Of a stretch of 11,080 nucleotides of DNA, positions 1-6,734 are shown piece by piece. Position numbers and translations under genes: made by a program. The DNA is from an uncultured Gammaproteobacteria bacterium. GTDB taxonomy: Bacteria > Pseudomonadota > Gammaproteobacteria > Nitrosococcales > Methylophagaceae. Where the stretch lies: the NCBI GenBank assembly GCA_913058195.1, contig CAJXPP010000051.1, forward strand, positions 1-11,080, written 5' to 3'. The stretch's first letter is position 1; each line of letters opens with the position of its first letter. A model generated the notes under the pieces. It had not been told where the DNA came from, did no database searches, and worked only from the letters and a program-made list of their open reading frames with translations.

Positions 1-29
1 GTGGGCTCGGAGATGTGTATAAGAGACAG
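1..29. other. Nextera sequencing adapter remnant (artefact)
   Basis: These bases match the 3' part of the Illumina Nextera read-2 transposase adapter. Bases 11-29 (AGATGTGTATAAGAGACAG) are the 19-bp Tn5 mosaic end and bases 1-10 (GTGGGCTCGG) are the adapter arm. This is library-construction sequence left on a contig end, not a genomic feature. The biological sequence starts at base 30, inside the truncated flavin reductase gene. Confidence 0.97.
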
Positions 30-30
30 C

Positions 31-393
31 ATTGGCACCGCCGCCTTTTCCTGGTGAAGTGGCTAAAAGTACCATTGGTTTATTTTGATAAACTTTAGGG
101 TTTATTCTAGAGCACCAGTCAAAAATATTTTTATAAGCAGCACTATATGAACCGTTATGCTCGGCAAAAGAAATCATAACAACATCGCTTTGTTTAATTT
201 TTTCTAAAAACTGTTTTGCTAACTCTGGCTGGCCAATTTCGATTTCTTTATCTTCACTAAATATAGGAAGTTCATAATCATTAAGGTCTAAGACTTCTGT
301 GGAGGCATCTTCTACCAAGCTACTTGCATAAGTGACCAATTTTTTATTGATTGATTTAGTACTACTGCTTGCAGCAAACGCGATTATTTTCAT
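31..393 (-). CDS. NADPH-dependent FMN reductase family protein, 3'-truncated at contig end
   Basis: The first 121 residues of a flavodoxin-fold NAD(P)H:FMN oxidoreductase are visible; the rest is cut off by the contig end at the adapter. It begins MKIIAFAASSSTKSINKKLV, the beta1 strand and phosphate-binding loop that grips FMN phosphate. A middle segment with an EHNGSYSAAYKNIFDW pattern matches the family's loop near the flavin ring, usually P-x-Y-N-x-S-x-x-x-x-L-K-N-x-x-D-W. The last visible part, LLATSPGKGGAN, is the conserved strand and glycine loop that follows. Such proteins are about 180-190 residues, so roughly a third is missing. They are soluble, reducing FMN, quinones or similar acceptors with NAD(P)H; the substrate cannot be told here. 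The ATG at 393 has AGGA seven bases upstream on the minus strand. The family is clear, the specific function unknown. Confidence 0.88.
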
Positions 394-445
394 TTTATTT
401 CCTGTTAAGATTATTCAAAAATAATTTTACATCACCAGATGTATA

Positions 446-475
446 TTTATAGTGCTCAGTGATAATTTTTTGCAA
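446..475 (-). promoter_or_regulatory. Predicted sigma70 promoter for the FMN reductase
   Basis: Read on the minus strand, a -35 box TTGCAA (475-470) is followed by an 18-base spacer and a -10 box TATAAA (451-446). This lies about 50 bases upstream of the ATG at 393. The boxes match four and five of six consensus bases. No operator-like palindrome is obvious. Confidence 0.5.
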
Positions 476-716
476 CAATAAGTTCAGCATCATCTGGCCG
501 TACACACACTAATACTTTTTAACAGATTGATCATAATACATATGTCTAACAACTCATTTTTATTGGAGCAGGTCACATTTGAAATCCAGGTGTTCGTACT
601 CAAAATCTTTTAGACTGATTGCTGCTTGATTAAGGGATACATTGGCCCATAAGGCTTTAGTTGGCTATGTGTCTATCGTAATGTATTTGATGCACGAAAA
701 AATTAATTAAGTTTTC

Positions 717-725
717 TGATATTAT
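717..725 (+). promoter_or_regulatory. Candidate extended -10 promoter of the phospholipid operon
   Basis: TG-A-TATTAT (717-725) fits an extended -10 element, with the hexamer matching five of six bases of TATAAT. It lies about 40 bases before the first start codon of the operon. The -35 region is A-rich without a good hexamer, as extended -10 promoters allow. Only a prediction. Confidence 0.35.
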
Positions 726-766
726 GATATTGGTTACATGAGAAACTTCGAGGAGGTGGTTTCATA

Positions 767-1639
767 ATGATGTCAACAAGAATTCTTCACATATCCGACT
801 TACATTTCGGGCCTCCATTTGTACCTGAGGTTGCTGAAGTCTTGCTGCAAACTATCCCAACGCTTGATCTCGATGCCATCGTGGTGAGTGGTGACCTGAC
901 CCAACGAGCCAAGCGTCACCAGTTCGAGGAAGCTAGGCAGTTCTTCGACCGCATGCCGAACCTTCCGATGCTGGTAATACCAGGCAACCACGACGTGGCA
1001 TTATGGCGTATTTACGAGCGCTTCTTCAAGCCACACGATCTCTACCGTGAAATCATCTCGGACAATCTCAACCCGATCCTAAAAGTCGGCAATGTCATAC
1101 TGGTAGGCCTTGATTCTACCGCTCCACGGCGCAGCATTTCTAACGGCCGGATTCATCGCAATCAACTTCGACTTTGCGAGAAGGCTTTTGCCTCGGTACC
1201 GGAAGATATGGTCCGTATCGTTGTTGCACACCATCACTTCGCACCTGGACACGACCGTGTATTCGATGTCGCGATGCCTCAAGCACGCCGAGCGATCGAC
1301 TGCTTTGTTGAGCAAAAGGTCGAGATGATCTTGGGCGGACATTTGCACCGGTCCTATATTGGTAGCTCACTGGACTTTTTTCCCGGACATCACCGGGATC
1401 GCGGAGTCATCATAACTCAGTGCGGAACAACAACTTCCAGTCGCGGTAAAGGACGAGAACGGGATGAGAATACTTTCAACCTTATCGAGGCTGGTTCTCA
1501 GGCCCTCACAGTGACGCATTACCTGTATTTTGAGGAGAAACATAAGTTCGAACCTATCAGTAAGCATATGTTTCCACGTTCGGGGCGACCGTTCGACACC
1601 GATACCTCTGCAACTACTCCACCAGTAGCAAACAAATGA
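767..1639 (+). CDS. Calcineurin-like metallophosphoesterase
   Basis: A 290-residue two-metal phosphoesterase with all family motifs in order: D-x-H (D11, H13), GD (G42-D43), GNHD (residues 73-76), the HHH strand (H155-H157) and GGHLH (190-194, H192 and H194). These residues bind the Fe/Mn/Zn pair. There is no signal peptide or membrane helix, so it should be cytoplasmic. The family hydrolyses phosphomonoesters or diesters such as cyclic nucleotides or, in LpxH, lipid pyrophosphates; the sequence does not settle which. Context as first gene of a CDP-lipid operon favours a phospholipid or head-group phosphate substrate, which is inference. AGGAGG at 751-756 supports the ATG at 767; a second ATG follows immediately at 770. 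The stop overlaps the next start (ATGA), indicating translational coupling. Base composition is clearly more GC-rich than the flanks. Confidence 0.9.
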   Translation: MMSTRILHISDLHFGPPFVPEVAEVLLQTIPTLDLDAIVVSGDLTQRAKRHQFEEARQFFDRMPNLPMLVIPGNHDVALWRIYERFFKPHDLYREIISDNLNPILKVGNVILVGLDSTAPRRSISNGRIHRNQLRLCEKAFASVPEDMVRIVVAHHHFAPGHDRVFDVAMPQARRAIDCFVEQKVEMILGGHLHRSYIGSSLDFFPGHHRDRGVIITQCGTTTSSRGKGRERDENTFNLIEAGSQALTVTHYLYFEEKHKFEPISKHMFPRSGRPFDTDTSATTPPVANK

Positions 1640-2361
1640 GGGTGAGAAGAAGCAGACGAAAGTCACTTGTGTTCGTGATAACAGCCGTTCTTCTTGCAGT
1701 GCTAGCCTGGTACGTAAGTAATTACGTGTCACTGGCGGAACTTGTATATCAAGAGGATCGCATCCGCTCACTCATTGCACTTGATCCATTAGGCTCCTTC
1801 CTCGTGGGCTTCGGTATTTACACGGCACTATCGCTAGTACCGGGAACTGGGGGCAAGGCCATTGTCTATGGCTGGCTGTTCGGGTTCTGGCAAGCTGTGA
1901 TCATCGTTACAGTGGGCCTCGCTTTAACCGGGATAGTGATTTTCTCCCTTAGTCGGTATCTGTTCCGGGCAAGCATTGAACGCCGCTACACCAACTTTGT
2001 CTCCCTTATGAACAAGCATCTCGAAAAAGAAGGCGCATTTTACCTTCTGACACTCCGAATGGCACATGCCCCGTTCTCGATTGTCAACCCAGTTAGTGGT
2101 GCGAGCCGTGTCCGTACCTGGACATTTTTCTGGACTATGGTAGTAGGCTTATTGCCGGCCAATGCGATTTGGGTCTATGTGGGGATCCGCCTGCCCTCGT
2201 TGCGTGATCTTGCGAACAGTGGACCGGGGGCTTTCATCGACCTGCCGCTAATTGGAGCTCTGGTGGCCTGCGCCTTGTTGCCGCTTTTGATACGCTGGCT
2301 GGTGAGTCACTTTGGAATTCCTGCCGCTGGGAGTCAAGCCGAAGACACTACACTAATATAA
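1636..2361 (+). CDS. VTT-domain (TVP38/TMEM64, DedA-like) membrane protein
   Basis: A 241-residue inner-membrane protein. Helices are visible at about 11-31, 50-68, 76-107, 162-184 and 202-225. The first reentrant region of the VTT/SNARE-associated domain is seen at SLVPGTGGKAIVYGWLFGF (residues 66-84). The second conserved part is R141-M-A-H-A-P-F-S-x-V-N-P followed by SGASR (154-158). The family includes DedA proteins and the eukaryotic VMP1/TMEM41B scramblases, and members move lipid carriers or phospholipids across the membrane. That is family knowledge; the lipid moved here is not known. It starts at an ATG overlapping the previous stop by four bases and has no strong ribosome site of its own, so it is probably translated by coupling. 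Twelve bases separate it from the cdsA-like gene. Context suggests it transports or flips a product or precursor of the two downstream transferases. Confidence 0.85.
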   Translation: MRVRRSRRKSLVFVITAVLLAVLAWYVSNYVSLAELVYQEDRIRSLIALDPLGSFLVGFGIYTALSLVPGTGGKAIVYGWLFGFWQAVIIVTVGLALTGIVIFSLSRYLFRASIERRYTNFVSLMNKHLEKEGAFYLLTLRMAHAPFSIVNPVSGASRVRTWTFFWTMVVGLLPANAIWVYVGIRLPSLRDLANSGPGAFIDLPLIGALVACALLPLLIRWLVSHFGIPAAGSQAEDTTLI

Positions 2362-2373
2362 AGGGGATAAATT

Positions 2374-3363
2374 ATGATCATAGTACCCACTTATGCACTT
2401 TACTGGACCCTAGCTGTGATATTTACCAGCCTTATGATTGGGTCGGTGGCTCGCTTCATCACTCTTCGGCATGCTGAGGAAGCATTGAGGCATAAACGAC
2501 TTGCGAGCCTGAGGACCTGGTGGATCATAGCCATTGCCGTGAGCGCCGGACTGCTTGCAGGACTGCCTGGGATCTGCCTCCTGCTTACAGTGGCCAGCTG
2601 CATTGCCTGGTTCGAGATCACTAGAATGTTTGACCCCCGCGCAGAGGATAAACTTGCCATTAGTATTGGTTATTTACTTATTGTTACTAATTACCTGCTG
2701 ATTACGTTTGGCTCGTTCTCGTTGTTTGTGGTATTCCTCCCGATTAGCTCACTTTTCATCCTATCAGTGTCTTTGCTGATAAAAGGGGGGGCAAAGGGTT
2801 ATATTCGATCTGCAGGAGGGCTACTATGGGGCATTATGTTCCTTGGCTACGGAGTCTCACATGCTGCTGCCCTAATGATACTTCCCAGCTCTACCTATGG
2901 TCCATTAGGTCCCATCGGCTGGTTCCTCTTTCTGATCATTCTTACTGAGGCCGATGATATTTTTCAGGCCATAATTGGTCGACTGTTTGGAGCTCACAAA
3001 CGGCACCTTATAGCACCAATGATATCGCCTAATAAAACTTGGGAAGGTTTCTTCGGAGGAATGTTGGTTATCGTGATAATCGCCCCGATCATTGCACCGT
3101 GGCTTACAACCTTAGGCCAGCAAGCAGGTCCACTTTCACTTTCAGAATCACTGAAACCTTGGTTCGCTCCAATCTTGGCGGCGATTATCATCTCATTAGC
3201 CGGCTTCTTCGGTGATATCAACATGTCGGCCATCAAACGTGATGCCGGCGTCAAGGACAGCAGTAACTTGTTACCGGGCATGGGCGGCGTAATCGATCGT
3301 ATTGATAGTCTCTCCATGACTGGGCCGATATTTGTATATTTTCTGATCTGGTGGATGGGATGA
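2374..3363 (+). CDS. Phosphatidate cytidylyltransferase (CdsA/YnbB type)
   Basis: A 329-residue polytopic membrane enzyme of the CTP_transf_1 family, expected to make CDP-diacylglycerol from phosphatidic acid and CTP. The cytidylyltransferase signature lies at about residues 285-311: S285-x-x-K-R, K294-D, L-P-G-M-G-G, then D308-R-x-D. A conserved SPNKTWEGFFGG segment (219-230) and the acidic TEADD (191-195) also fit. The spacing and N-terminal hydrophobic half, with an LRTWW motif near residue 46, resemble my recollection of E. coli YnbB more than the essential CdsA. Odd point: the signature histidine of PGHGG is methionine here (M303). Start ATG at 2374 has AAGGGG seven bases upstream. The last codon overlaps the following start (ATGA). 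Likely a second, accessory CDP-lipid synthase beside a housekeeping one; whether it is active with M303 is open. Confidence 0.9.
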   Translation: MIIVPTYALYWTLAVIFTSLMIGSVARFITLRHAEEALRHKRLASLRTWWIIAIAVSAGLLAGLPGICLLLTVASCIAWFEITRMFDPRAEDKLAISIGYLLIVTNYLLITFGSFSLFVVFLPISSLFILSVSLLIKGGAKGYIRSAGGLLWGIMFLGYGVSHAAALMILPSSTYGPLGPIGWFLFLIILTEADDIFQAIIGRLFGAHKRHLIAPMISPNKTWEGFFGGMLVIVIIAPIIAPWLTTLGQQAGPLSLSESLKPWFAPILAAIIISLAGFFGDINMSAIKRDAGVKDSSNLLPGMGGVIDRIDSLSMTGPIFVYFLIWWMG

Positions 3364-3983
3364 CGAATAACGAAACACACACGAAAGCTGCCGAAAAAAT
3401 TCAGCCATATATCTCTAATCGGCTCCTGACAGTTCCCAACATCATTTGTGTAATCCGACTGCTTGGATCATTCGTACTTATCCCGATCGCTTGGCAGGAT
3501 CAGAATGAGATTTTCCTCTGGGTATTTCTGTTTCTCGCCATGACAGACTGGCTTGATGGCAAATTAGCCATTCTTCTTAACCAGCGTTCGGTGTTCGGCG
3601 CGCGTCTTGATAGCTGGGCTGATGCCGCGCTATACGCAGCCCTGTTGTTCGGATTGGTAACGATGTACGATGAGACCCTTAAGGAAGAACTGGTTTGGAT
3701 CACTGCCGCTCTAGCTACTTACCTGATTTCTACTACTGCTGGCTTCTGGAAATACCAACGCTGGCCCAGCTATCATACCCGTGCGGCCAAGACTGCGTGG
3801 TTTCTCACTGCGGTTGGTGTGATATGCCTATTTAGCGACTGGTCACTATGGCCGCTACGCATCGCCATCGGGGCCGTTATCATAACCAATTTGGAGGCAC
3901 TTCTTATCACGATTACTTTCCCAACCTGGCGCGTCGATGTCACCTCTATTTACCACGCTTGGCGAGACAGGAGTGATTCCTGA
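3360..3983 (+). CDS. CDP-alcohol phosphatidyltransferase family membrane protein
   Basis: A 207-residue membrane protein whose family moves a phosphatidyl group from CDP-diacylglycerol to an alcohol such as glycerol phosphate, serine or inositol. The catalytic signature D-x2-D-G-x2-A-R-x8-G-x3-D-x3-D is present with exact spacing as D63-WL-D66-G67-KL-A70-I71, then G80, D84 and D88. The one deviation is Ile71 in place of the conserved arginine. Several hydrophobic helices follow. I choose the ATG at 3360, which overlaps the cdsA-like stop by four bases (ATGA); a GTG at 3351 in the same frame would add three residues. It is the last gene of the operon and would use CDP-lipid from the preceding gene. 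The alcohol acceptor cannot be predicted. The PgsA/PssA-like motif placement near the N-terminus supports the family assignment. Confidence 0.85.
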   Translation: MTNNETHTKAAEKIQPYISNRLLTVPNIICVIRLLGSFVLIPIAWQDQNEIFLWVFLFLAMTDWLDGKLAILLNQRSVFGARLDSWADAALYAALLFGLVTMYDETLKEELVWITAALATYLISTTAGFWKYQRWPSYHTRAAKTAWFLTAVGVICLFSDWSLWPLRIAIGAVIITNLEALLITITFPTWRVDVTSIYHAWRDRSDS

Positions 3984-4024
3984 CGCATTCATCTTCATGA
4001 TCTGGCATCATGAGTATGATGCGT
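3983..4024 (+). terminator. Long hairpin directly after the phospholipid operon
   Basis: ACGCAT...ATGCGT forms the base of an imperfect stem of about 18 pairs, with one bulge, one mismatch and a five-base CTGGC loop (4002-4006). It begins at the stop codon of the last operon gene. No T-run follows on the plus strand, so it is not a typical Rho-independent terminator. It could protect the 3' end of the mRNA or be a remnant of a mobile element boundary. Confidence 0.45.
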
Positions 4025-4085
4025 AATGTTGAGCGAATACAGGATTAATGAACATTTGATGATAACTCTGGTGATAACTTTGCAG

Positions 4086-4110
4086 ATTAAAAGGGGACGT
4101 CACTTTTAAT
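4086..4110. repeat. REP-like palindrome
   Basis: ATTAAAAG (4086-4093) and CTTTTAAT (4103-4110) are perfect inverted arms around a nine-base loop containing GACGTC. It sits between convergent genes and could also serve as a weak terminator for the rhodanese gene read from the other strand. A second palindrome of the same design, with a nine-base loop, lies at 10870-10898. From memory, such sequences accompany REP-associated tyrosine transposases; no transposase is in the window. Confidence 0.45.
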
Positions 4111-4117
4111 TTAAAGC

Positions 4118-4702
4118 TTAGTCTATATAGAGCTTTTCTTCTGCTGGTTTGTAGCTCCAAGGCAAATTGGCATTTTTCCAACCATTAACTAAACGCTGAC
4201 CTTTCTGTGCGCCTTGTTTGACTTTGTCACCTTCGTATCCATCGACAACGGTATAAGCTTTTGTATAGCCTAATTGGTTGAGCAAGTTAGCGGCTCTCGA
4301 ACTACGAGTGCCTGAGCGACACATTAAAAGGATCGTTGTCTCTTTGTTTAGGCCTGCTTCCTCTAATTTTTCTTCTAAAATGACAGAGAAACTGCTATTA
4401 GGTTCTTTCAGATAACGGTATTTTTCTGGATCCCATTCGCTAAGATCATTAAACATATAGGGGATATTTACATCGGCAGCCTCAGCCATCCCAAGAAACT
4501 CTACCTCTGCTTGGGTTCGAACATCGACAAGATACACATTATCAGGATCTTGCATTTTTATTTTATGAGCTTGAATTGCAGTGACGTAGAGTGCTTGTGG
4601 CGTTTGTTTATTTTCGGGCAATTGCGAAAAGTCTTCAGGCGTAGGAGTTTGCGTACAGGCGACTGAAAGTAACATGAATAGAATTAAACTAACTTTGTAC
4701 AC
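4118..4702 (-). CDS. Rhodanese-domain lipoprotein
   Basis: A 194-residue exported protein with one rhodanese domain. The N-terminus has Lys3, a short hydrophobic stretch and LLSVAC ending in Cys16, a lipoprotein signal; Ser at -3 is less usual than Leu but acceptable. The domain shows V-D-V-R (59-62) near its start. The active-site loop C-R-S-G-T-R-S (128-134) has the catalytic Cys128, which forms a persulfide in true sulfurtransferases. The C-terminal NGWKNANLPW pattern (173-182) is common in periplasmic single-domain rhodaneses. It should be anchored in the cell envelope facing the periplasm; the sulfur donor and acceptor are unknown. The start is GTG at 4702, with AAAAGG nine bases upstream. 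It has no close operon partner: the sulfotransferase upstream is about 200 bases away. Composition is AT-richer than the neighbouring phospholipid operon. Confidence 0.87.
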   Translation of the reverse strand: MYKVSLILFMLLSVACTQTPTPEDFSQLPENKQTPQALYVTAIQAHKIKMQDPDNVYLVDVRTQAEVEFLGMAEAADVNIPYMFNDLSEWDPEKYRYLKEPNSSFSVILEEKLEEAGLNKETTILLMCRSGTRSSRAANLLNQLGYTKAYTVVDGYEGDKVKQGAQKGQRLVNGWKNANLPWSYKPAEEKLYID

Positions 4703-4902
4703 AATGAAATACCTTTTAATTAAGTGCTATAGAGACGCGTCCATTCTCCAATAAATAGGCTGGCAGGGCAATGATTTATATTGATTAAATGCAATGGTTG
4801 TTTAGTGAGTGCTAAGTGTAAAGGGGAGTAGGACTATACTTTCTGTCGTGTAATTCATTTTATGATTAATCAAGTAGCCCGATCCCATTATTTTTTGGAA
4901 TA

Positions 4903-5805
4903 TCAGAATTTTATTGGATTAGAGAGCTTCAAGACTCTTTTTCTAGACGGCCCATCAATCAATATATCATTTGCATAATCTTCAATAATGTCACTGATTT
5001 CTCTCAAGTGGGGCATCAAAAGTTCTTTGTCTTTTGCTTTAATATTATAGTGATTTATTGTTCTTAGTAATGCAATCGAAGCACTGTTTAAACTTTTATT
5101 GTATCTTGGAAATGAATTGTCATGGGGTGTTGCAAGCCCTAACTTCTGAATGACTTCTTGTACCACATCTCCTTCGTATTTAAATGCTGAAACATTATTT
5201 TTACCAAACAATGTTTGGCATTCAGTGACAAAGCCTTGATAGTCTAAATGTTGAGAAAACCATTTGATATCTAACATCTCAGCAAAGGATAAGTCTCTGC
5301 CATAACACGGGTTACTGTCAACTTGTGGGTTGCGAATACATTGTTTGTAATAGTCTTCAATAAAATCGAGGGGGTCTCGAAACCAGGCCCATATTTTAAT
5401 ATCAAAGTGTTTTCCCAACTCACATAAAATATCTTTTGATTCGACAGGAAAGTCCCACCAGTAATTATAAATACCTTCAGATGACAAGATGATGGTATGC
5501 GTGTCTTCTTTAACTTGTGAGATTATGTTCTTAAAGTTTTCTAAGAAATTCTCTAGGTGTGTTGTGACTAAATTCTTCTCAAACCATTGGTGTTTGGGTG
5601 CATGGGGATTATGTAAGCTTTTATGATTATGAGGGTAAAGAATCCCTTTTCTTCTGAGCTTCCCTTGCTTTTTATCGAGGTAAGTTTGAATGCTCGTCGT
5701 GCCCGTTTTTGGTGTGCCAGCATGGATGATTAGCTTTAGTGGTTGCTCTAGTGGTTTTAATAACTTAGCCAGTTCGTTGGCAAAATGAATACTTGGTTTT
5801 TTCAT
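4903..5805 (-). CDS. Sulfotransferase-domain protein
   Basis: A 300-residue protein with the PAPS-dependent sulfotransferase fold. The 5'-phosphosulfate loop is TPKTGTTSIQTYL (31-43), with Lys33 as the expected catalytic lysine. The 3'-phosphate-binding part is WFRDPLDFIEDYY (141-153), with Arg143 contacting PAP. The SSEGIYNYWW stretch (108-117) matches the conserved strand and loop between them. No signal peptide or membrane helix is seen, so it should work in the cytoplasm on a soluble or membrane-facing acceptor, typically a sugar of capsule, lipopolysaccharide or a nodulation-type factor. The acceptor is not predictable. The ATG at 5805 has only a weak ribosome site. A TATAAT (5864-5859, minus strand) upstream may be a -10 box without a good -35. 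It lies just beyond the last attC of the cassette array, and no attC follows its 3' end. I therefore treat it as flanking chromosome rather than a cassette. Confidence 0.8.
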   Translation of the reverse strand: MKKPSIHFANELAKLLKPLEQPLKLIIHAGTPKTGTTSIQTYLDKKQGKLRRKGILYPHNHKSLHNPHAPKHQWFEKNLVTTHLENFLENFKNIISQVKEDTHTIILSSEGIYNYWWDFPVESKDILCELGKHFDIKIWAWFRDPLDFIEDYYKQCIRNPQVDSNPCYGRDLSFAEMLDIKWFSQHLDYQGFVTECQTLFGKNNVSAFKYEGDVVQEVIQKLGLATPHDNSFPRYNKSLNSASIALLRTINHYNIKAKDKELLMPHLREISDIIEDYANDILIDGPSRKRVLKLSNPIKF

Positions 5806-5912
5806 GGTGGTAAATAAAAAACCTCTTAAATATGATAGGGAAGTGAAATCAAAGGGGGATTATATTCTATATGCCACCTCACAGGTACATTGCAGGTCGT
5901 TTAACTTCTGAA

Positions 5913-6011
5913 GCCTAACGCCTCTTTAAGAGGCAAAAAATTGTTGGCTAAAATTAGCAACTAAGAAGTAAAAGCCAACTGTTTTTTGTGCTTTTAAACG
6001 ACTTGTTATGT
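5913..6011 (-). other. attC recombination site 1 (distal array end)
   Basis: On the plus strand it runs from GCCTAAC (5913-5919) to GTTATGT (6005-6011). On the minus strand the R' core is GTTAGGC, a perfect GTTRRRY. The inner stem pairs GTTGGCT with AGCCAAC, flanked by A-runs and T-runs. The R'' core lies 11 bases past the YdeI-family stop, so this is that gene's cassette attC. No further attC is seen to the left. Confidence 0.85.
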
Positions 6012-6021
6012 CGAACTCCAC

Positions 6022-6597
6022 TTATTTAGGCTTTTCTTTGTGAACAAGCATATTCATGAATTTTTCAAACCGCCTTATTCTGGTGTCGGGTTTCTTCGCA
6101 CTTATTAATCCATACGCGATAGCATAACGACTCGATTTATTGAGCGTTTCAAAAAATTGTTTCGCCTGCGGCTTGCTATCTAGTGCTGCTAGGAAATCCG
6201 CGGGTACTTCCATTTCACTTACCACATAAGCCTTTTCCCAACGACCGTCGGCTTTCGCAGTACGAACATGCACCAGCCCTGATTCCATCATCCGGCCCTG
6301 ACTTATCAAACATTCCACATGTTCCGTGTTTCTTTTAGACCAGTTGCTTCGAGATTTTCTGGGAGTAATACGCTGAAGATAGGCTTGGTCATCAATTGAC
6401 TTCTTAATACCGTCGATCCAACCCCAGCATAGAGCCTCGATAACGACATCATTCCAAGTCACGCTCAGAATCCCAGTTTTTTTCTTGTACATCTTCACCC
6501 ATAGCTCATTTTCAGTGGTGTGATTCACCCTGAGCCATTGGCCGAGATCTTTCGGTGTTGCAAATGTCATGATTCTCGATGGATCGGGTACAGGCAT
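6022..6597 (-). CDS. YdeI/OmpD-associated (OmdA) family protein, cassette gene
   Basis: A 191-residue soluble protein of the YdeI/OmdA family. It opens with PVPDPSRIMTF and L-x-x-W-L-x-x-N-H, typical for the family. It continues with the E-A-L-C-W-G-W-I-D-G core (about residues 55-64), the I-T-P-R-K-S-R-S-N-W-S block (about 77-87) and the basic C-terminal R-R-x-E-K-x-x-x-M-L segment. Family members have been linked to bacteriocin protection and porin association by name only; the biochemical function is not established. I place the start at the ATG at 6597. The reading frame stays open up to 6684, but those extra 29 codons lie mostly in the attC at 6616-6728 and do not resemble the family. 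A GAGA stretch ten bases before the chosen ATG can serve as ribosome site. The gene starts 18 bases after the attC core and carries its own attC downstream, a classic single-gene cassette. Confidence 0.85.
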   Translation of the reverse strand: MPVPDPSRIMTFATPKDLGQWLRVNHTTENELWVKMYKKKTGILSVTWNDVVIEALCWGWIDGIKKSIDDQAYLQRITPRKSRSNWSKRNTEHVECLISQGRMMESGLVHVRTAKADGRWEKAYVVSEMEVPADFLAALDSKPQAKQFFETLNKSSRYAIAYGLISAKKPDTRIRRFEKFMNMLVHKEKPK

Positions 6598-6615
6598 CAA
6601 ATTAGATTCTCTTCG

Positions 6616-6728
6616 GCATAACGCCGTTATAATTGCCCGCATTGCGGAGTGGATTTTTGCGGTAAAGTGGCGCAGCCACCGCAAAAAGGAACGTAGTAAT
6701 GAGGGTCAATTTGATAACTTTGTCAGCC
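6616..6728 (-). other. attC recombination site 2
   Basis: The R' core on the minus strand is GTTATGC (6622-6616). The centre is a strong stem, TTTTTGCGG (6651-6659 region) with CCGCAAAAA, plus a TGGC/GCCA inner pairing. The outer arms also pair imperfectly: sequence around 6623-6650 is complementary, with gaps, to 6695-6720. The R'' core is degenerate, GTCAGCC on the plus strand at 6722-6728 where GTTATGC-like sequence is expected. It separates the methyltransferase (stop at 6735) from the YdeI-family gene. Confidence 0.7.
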
Positions 6729-6734
6729 AATACA

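Larger units (their letters stand above)
394..766. other. Intergenic region with divergent promoters, no gene seen
   Basis: This 373-base AT-rich gap separates the minus-strand FMN reductase from the plus-strand phospholipid operon. It holds the predicted promoters of both. I see no convincing small ORF, RNA gene, terminator or complete repeat. A GTCTAAC heptamer near 544 resembles an integron core site, but it lacks a folded partner and is not called. Confidence 0.6.

Noticed and set aside
11..29. Tn5 mosaic end as a genuine transposon terminus
   Set aside because: It is continuous with the Nextera arm GTGGGCTCGG at the very first base, so it is library adapter.
544..666. GTCTAAC and GTTGGCT heptamers resembling an attC pair left of the phospholipid operon
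   Set aside because: The sequence between them shows no matching arms or central stem, and one heptamer does not fit the core consensus.
1367..1771. 134-codon open frame opposite the metallophosphoesterase and VTT genes
   Set aside because: It spans the junction of two well-supported coupled genes on the other strand, has no recognisable domain and reads as an antisense shadow.
2994..3380. 128-codon open frame opposite the cdsA-like gene
   Set aside because: Antisense to conserved catalytic motifs of the cytidylyltransferase; no domain recognised and no plausible expression signals.
6598..6684. N-terminal extension of the YdeI-family protein from an ATG at 6684
   Set aside because: These codons lie mostly in attC site 2 and do not match the family; the ATG at 6597 fits both family start and cassette layout.
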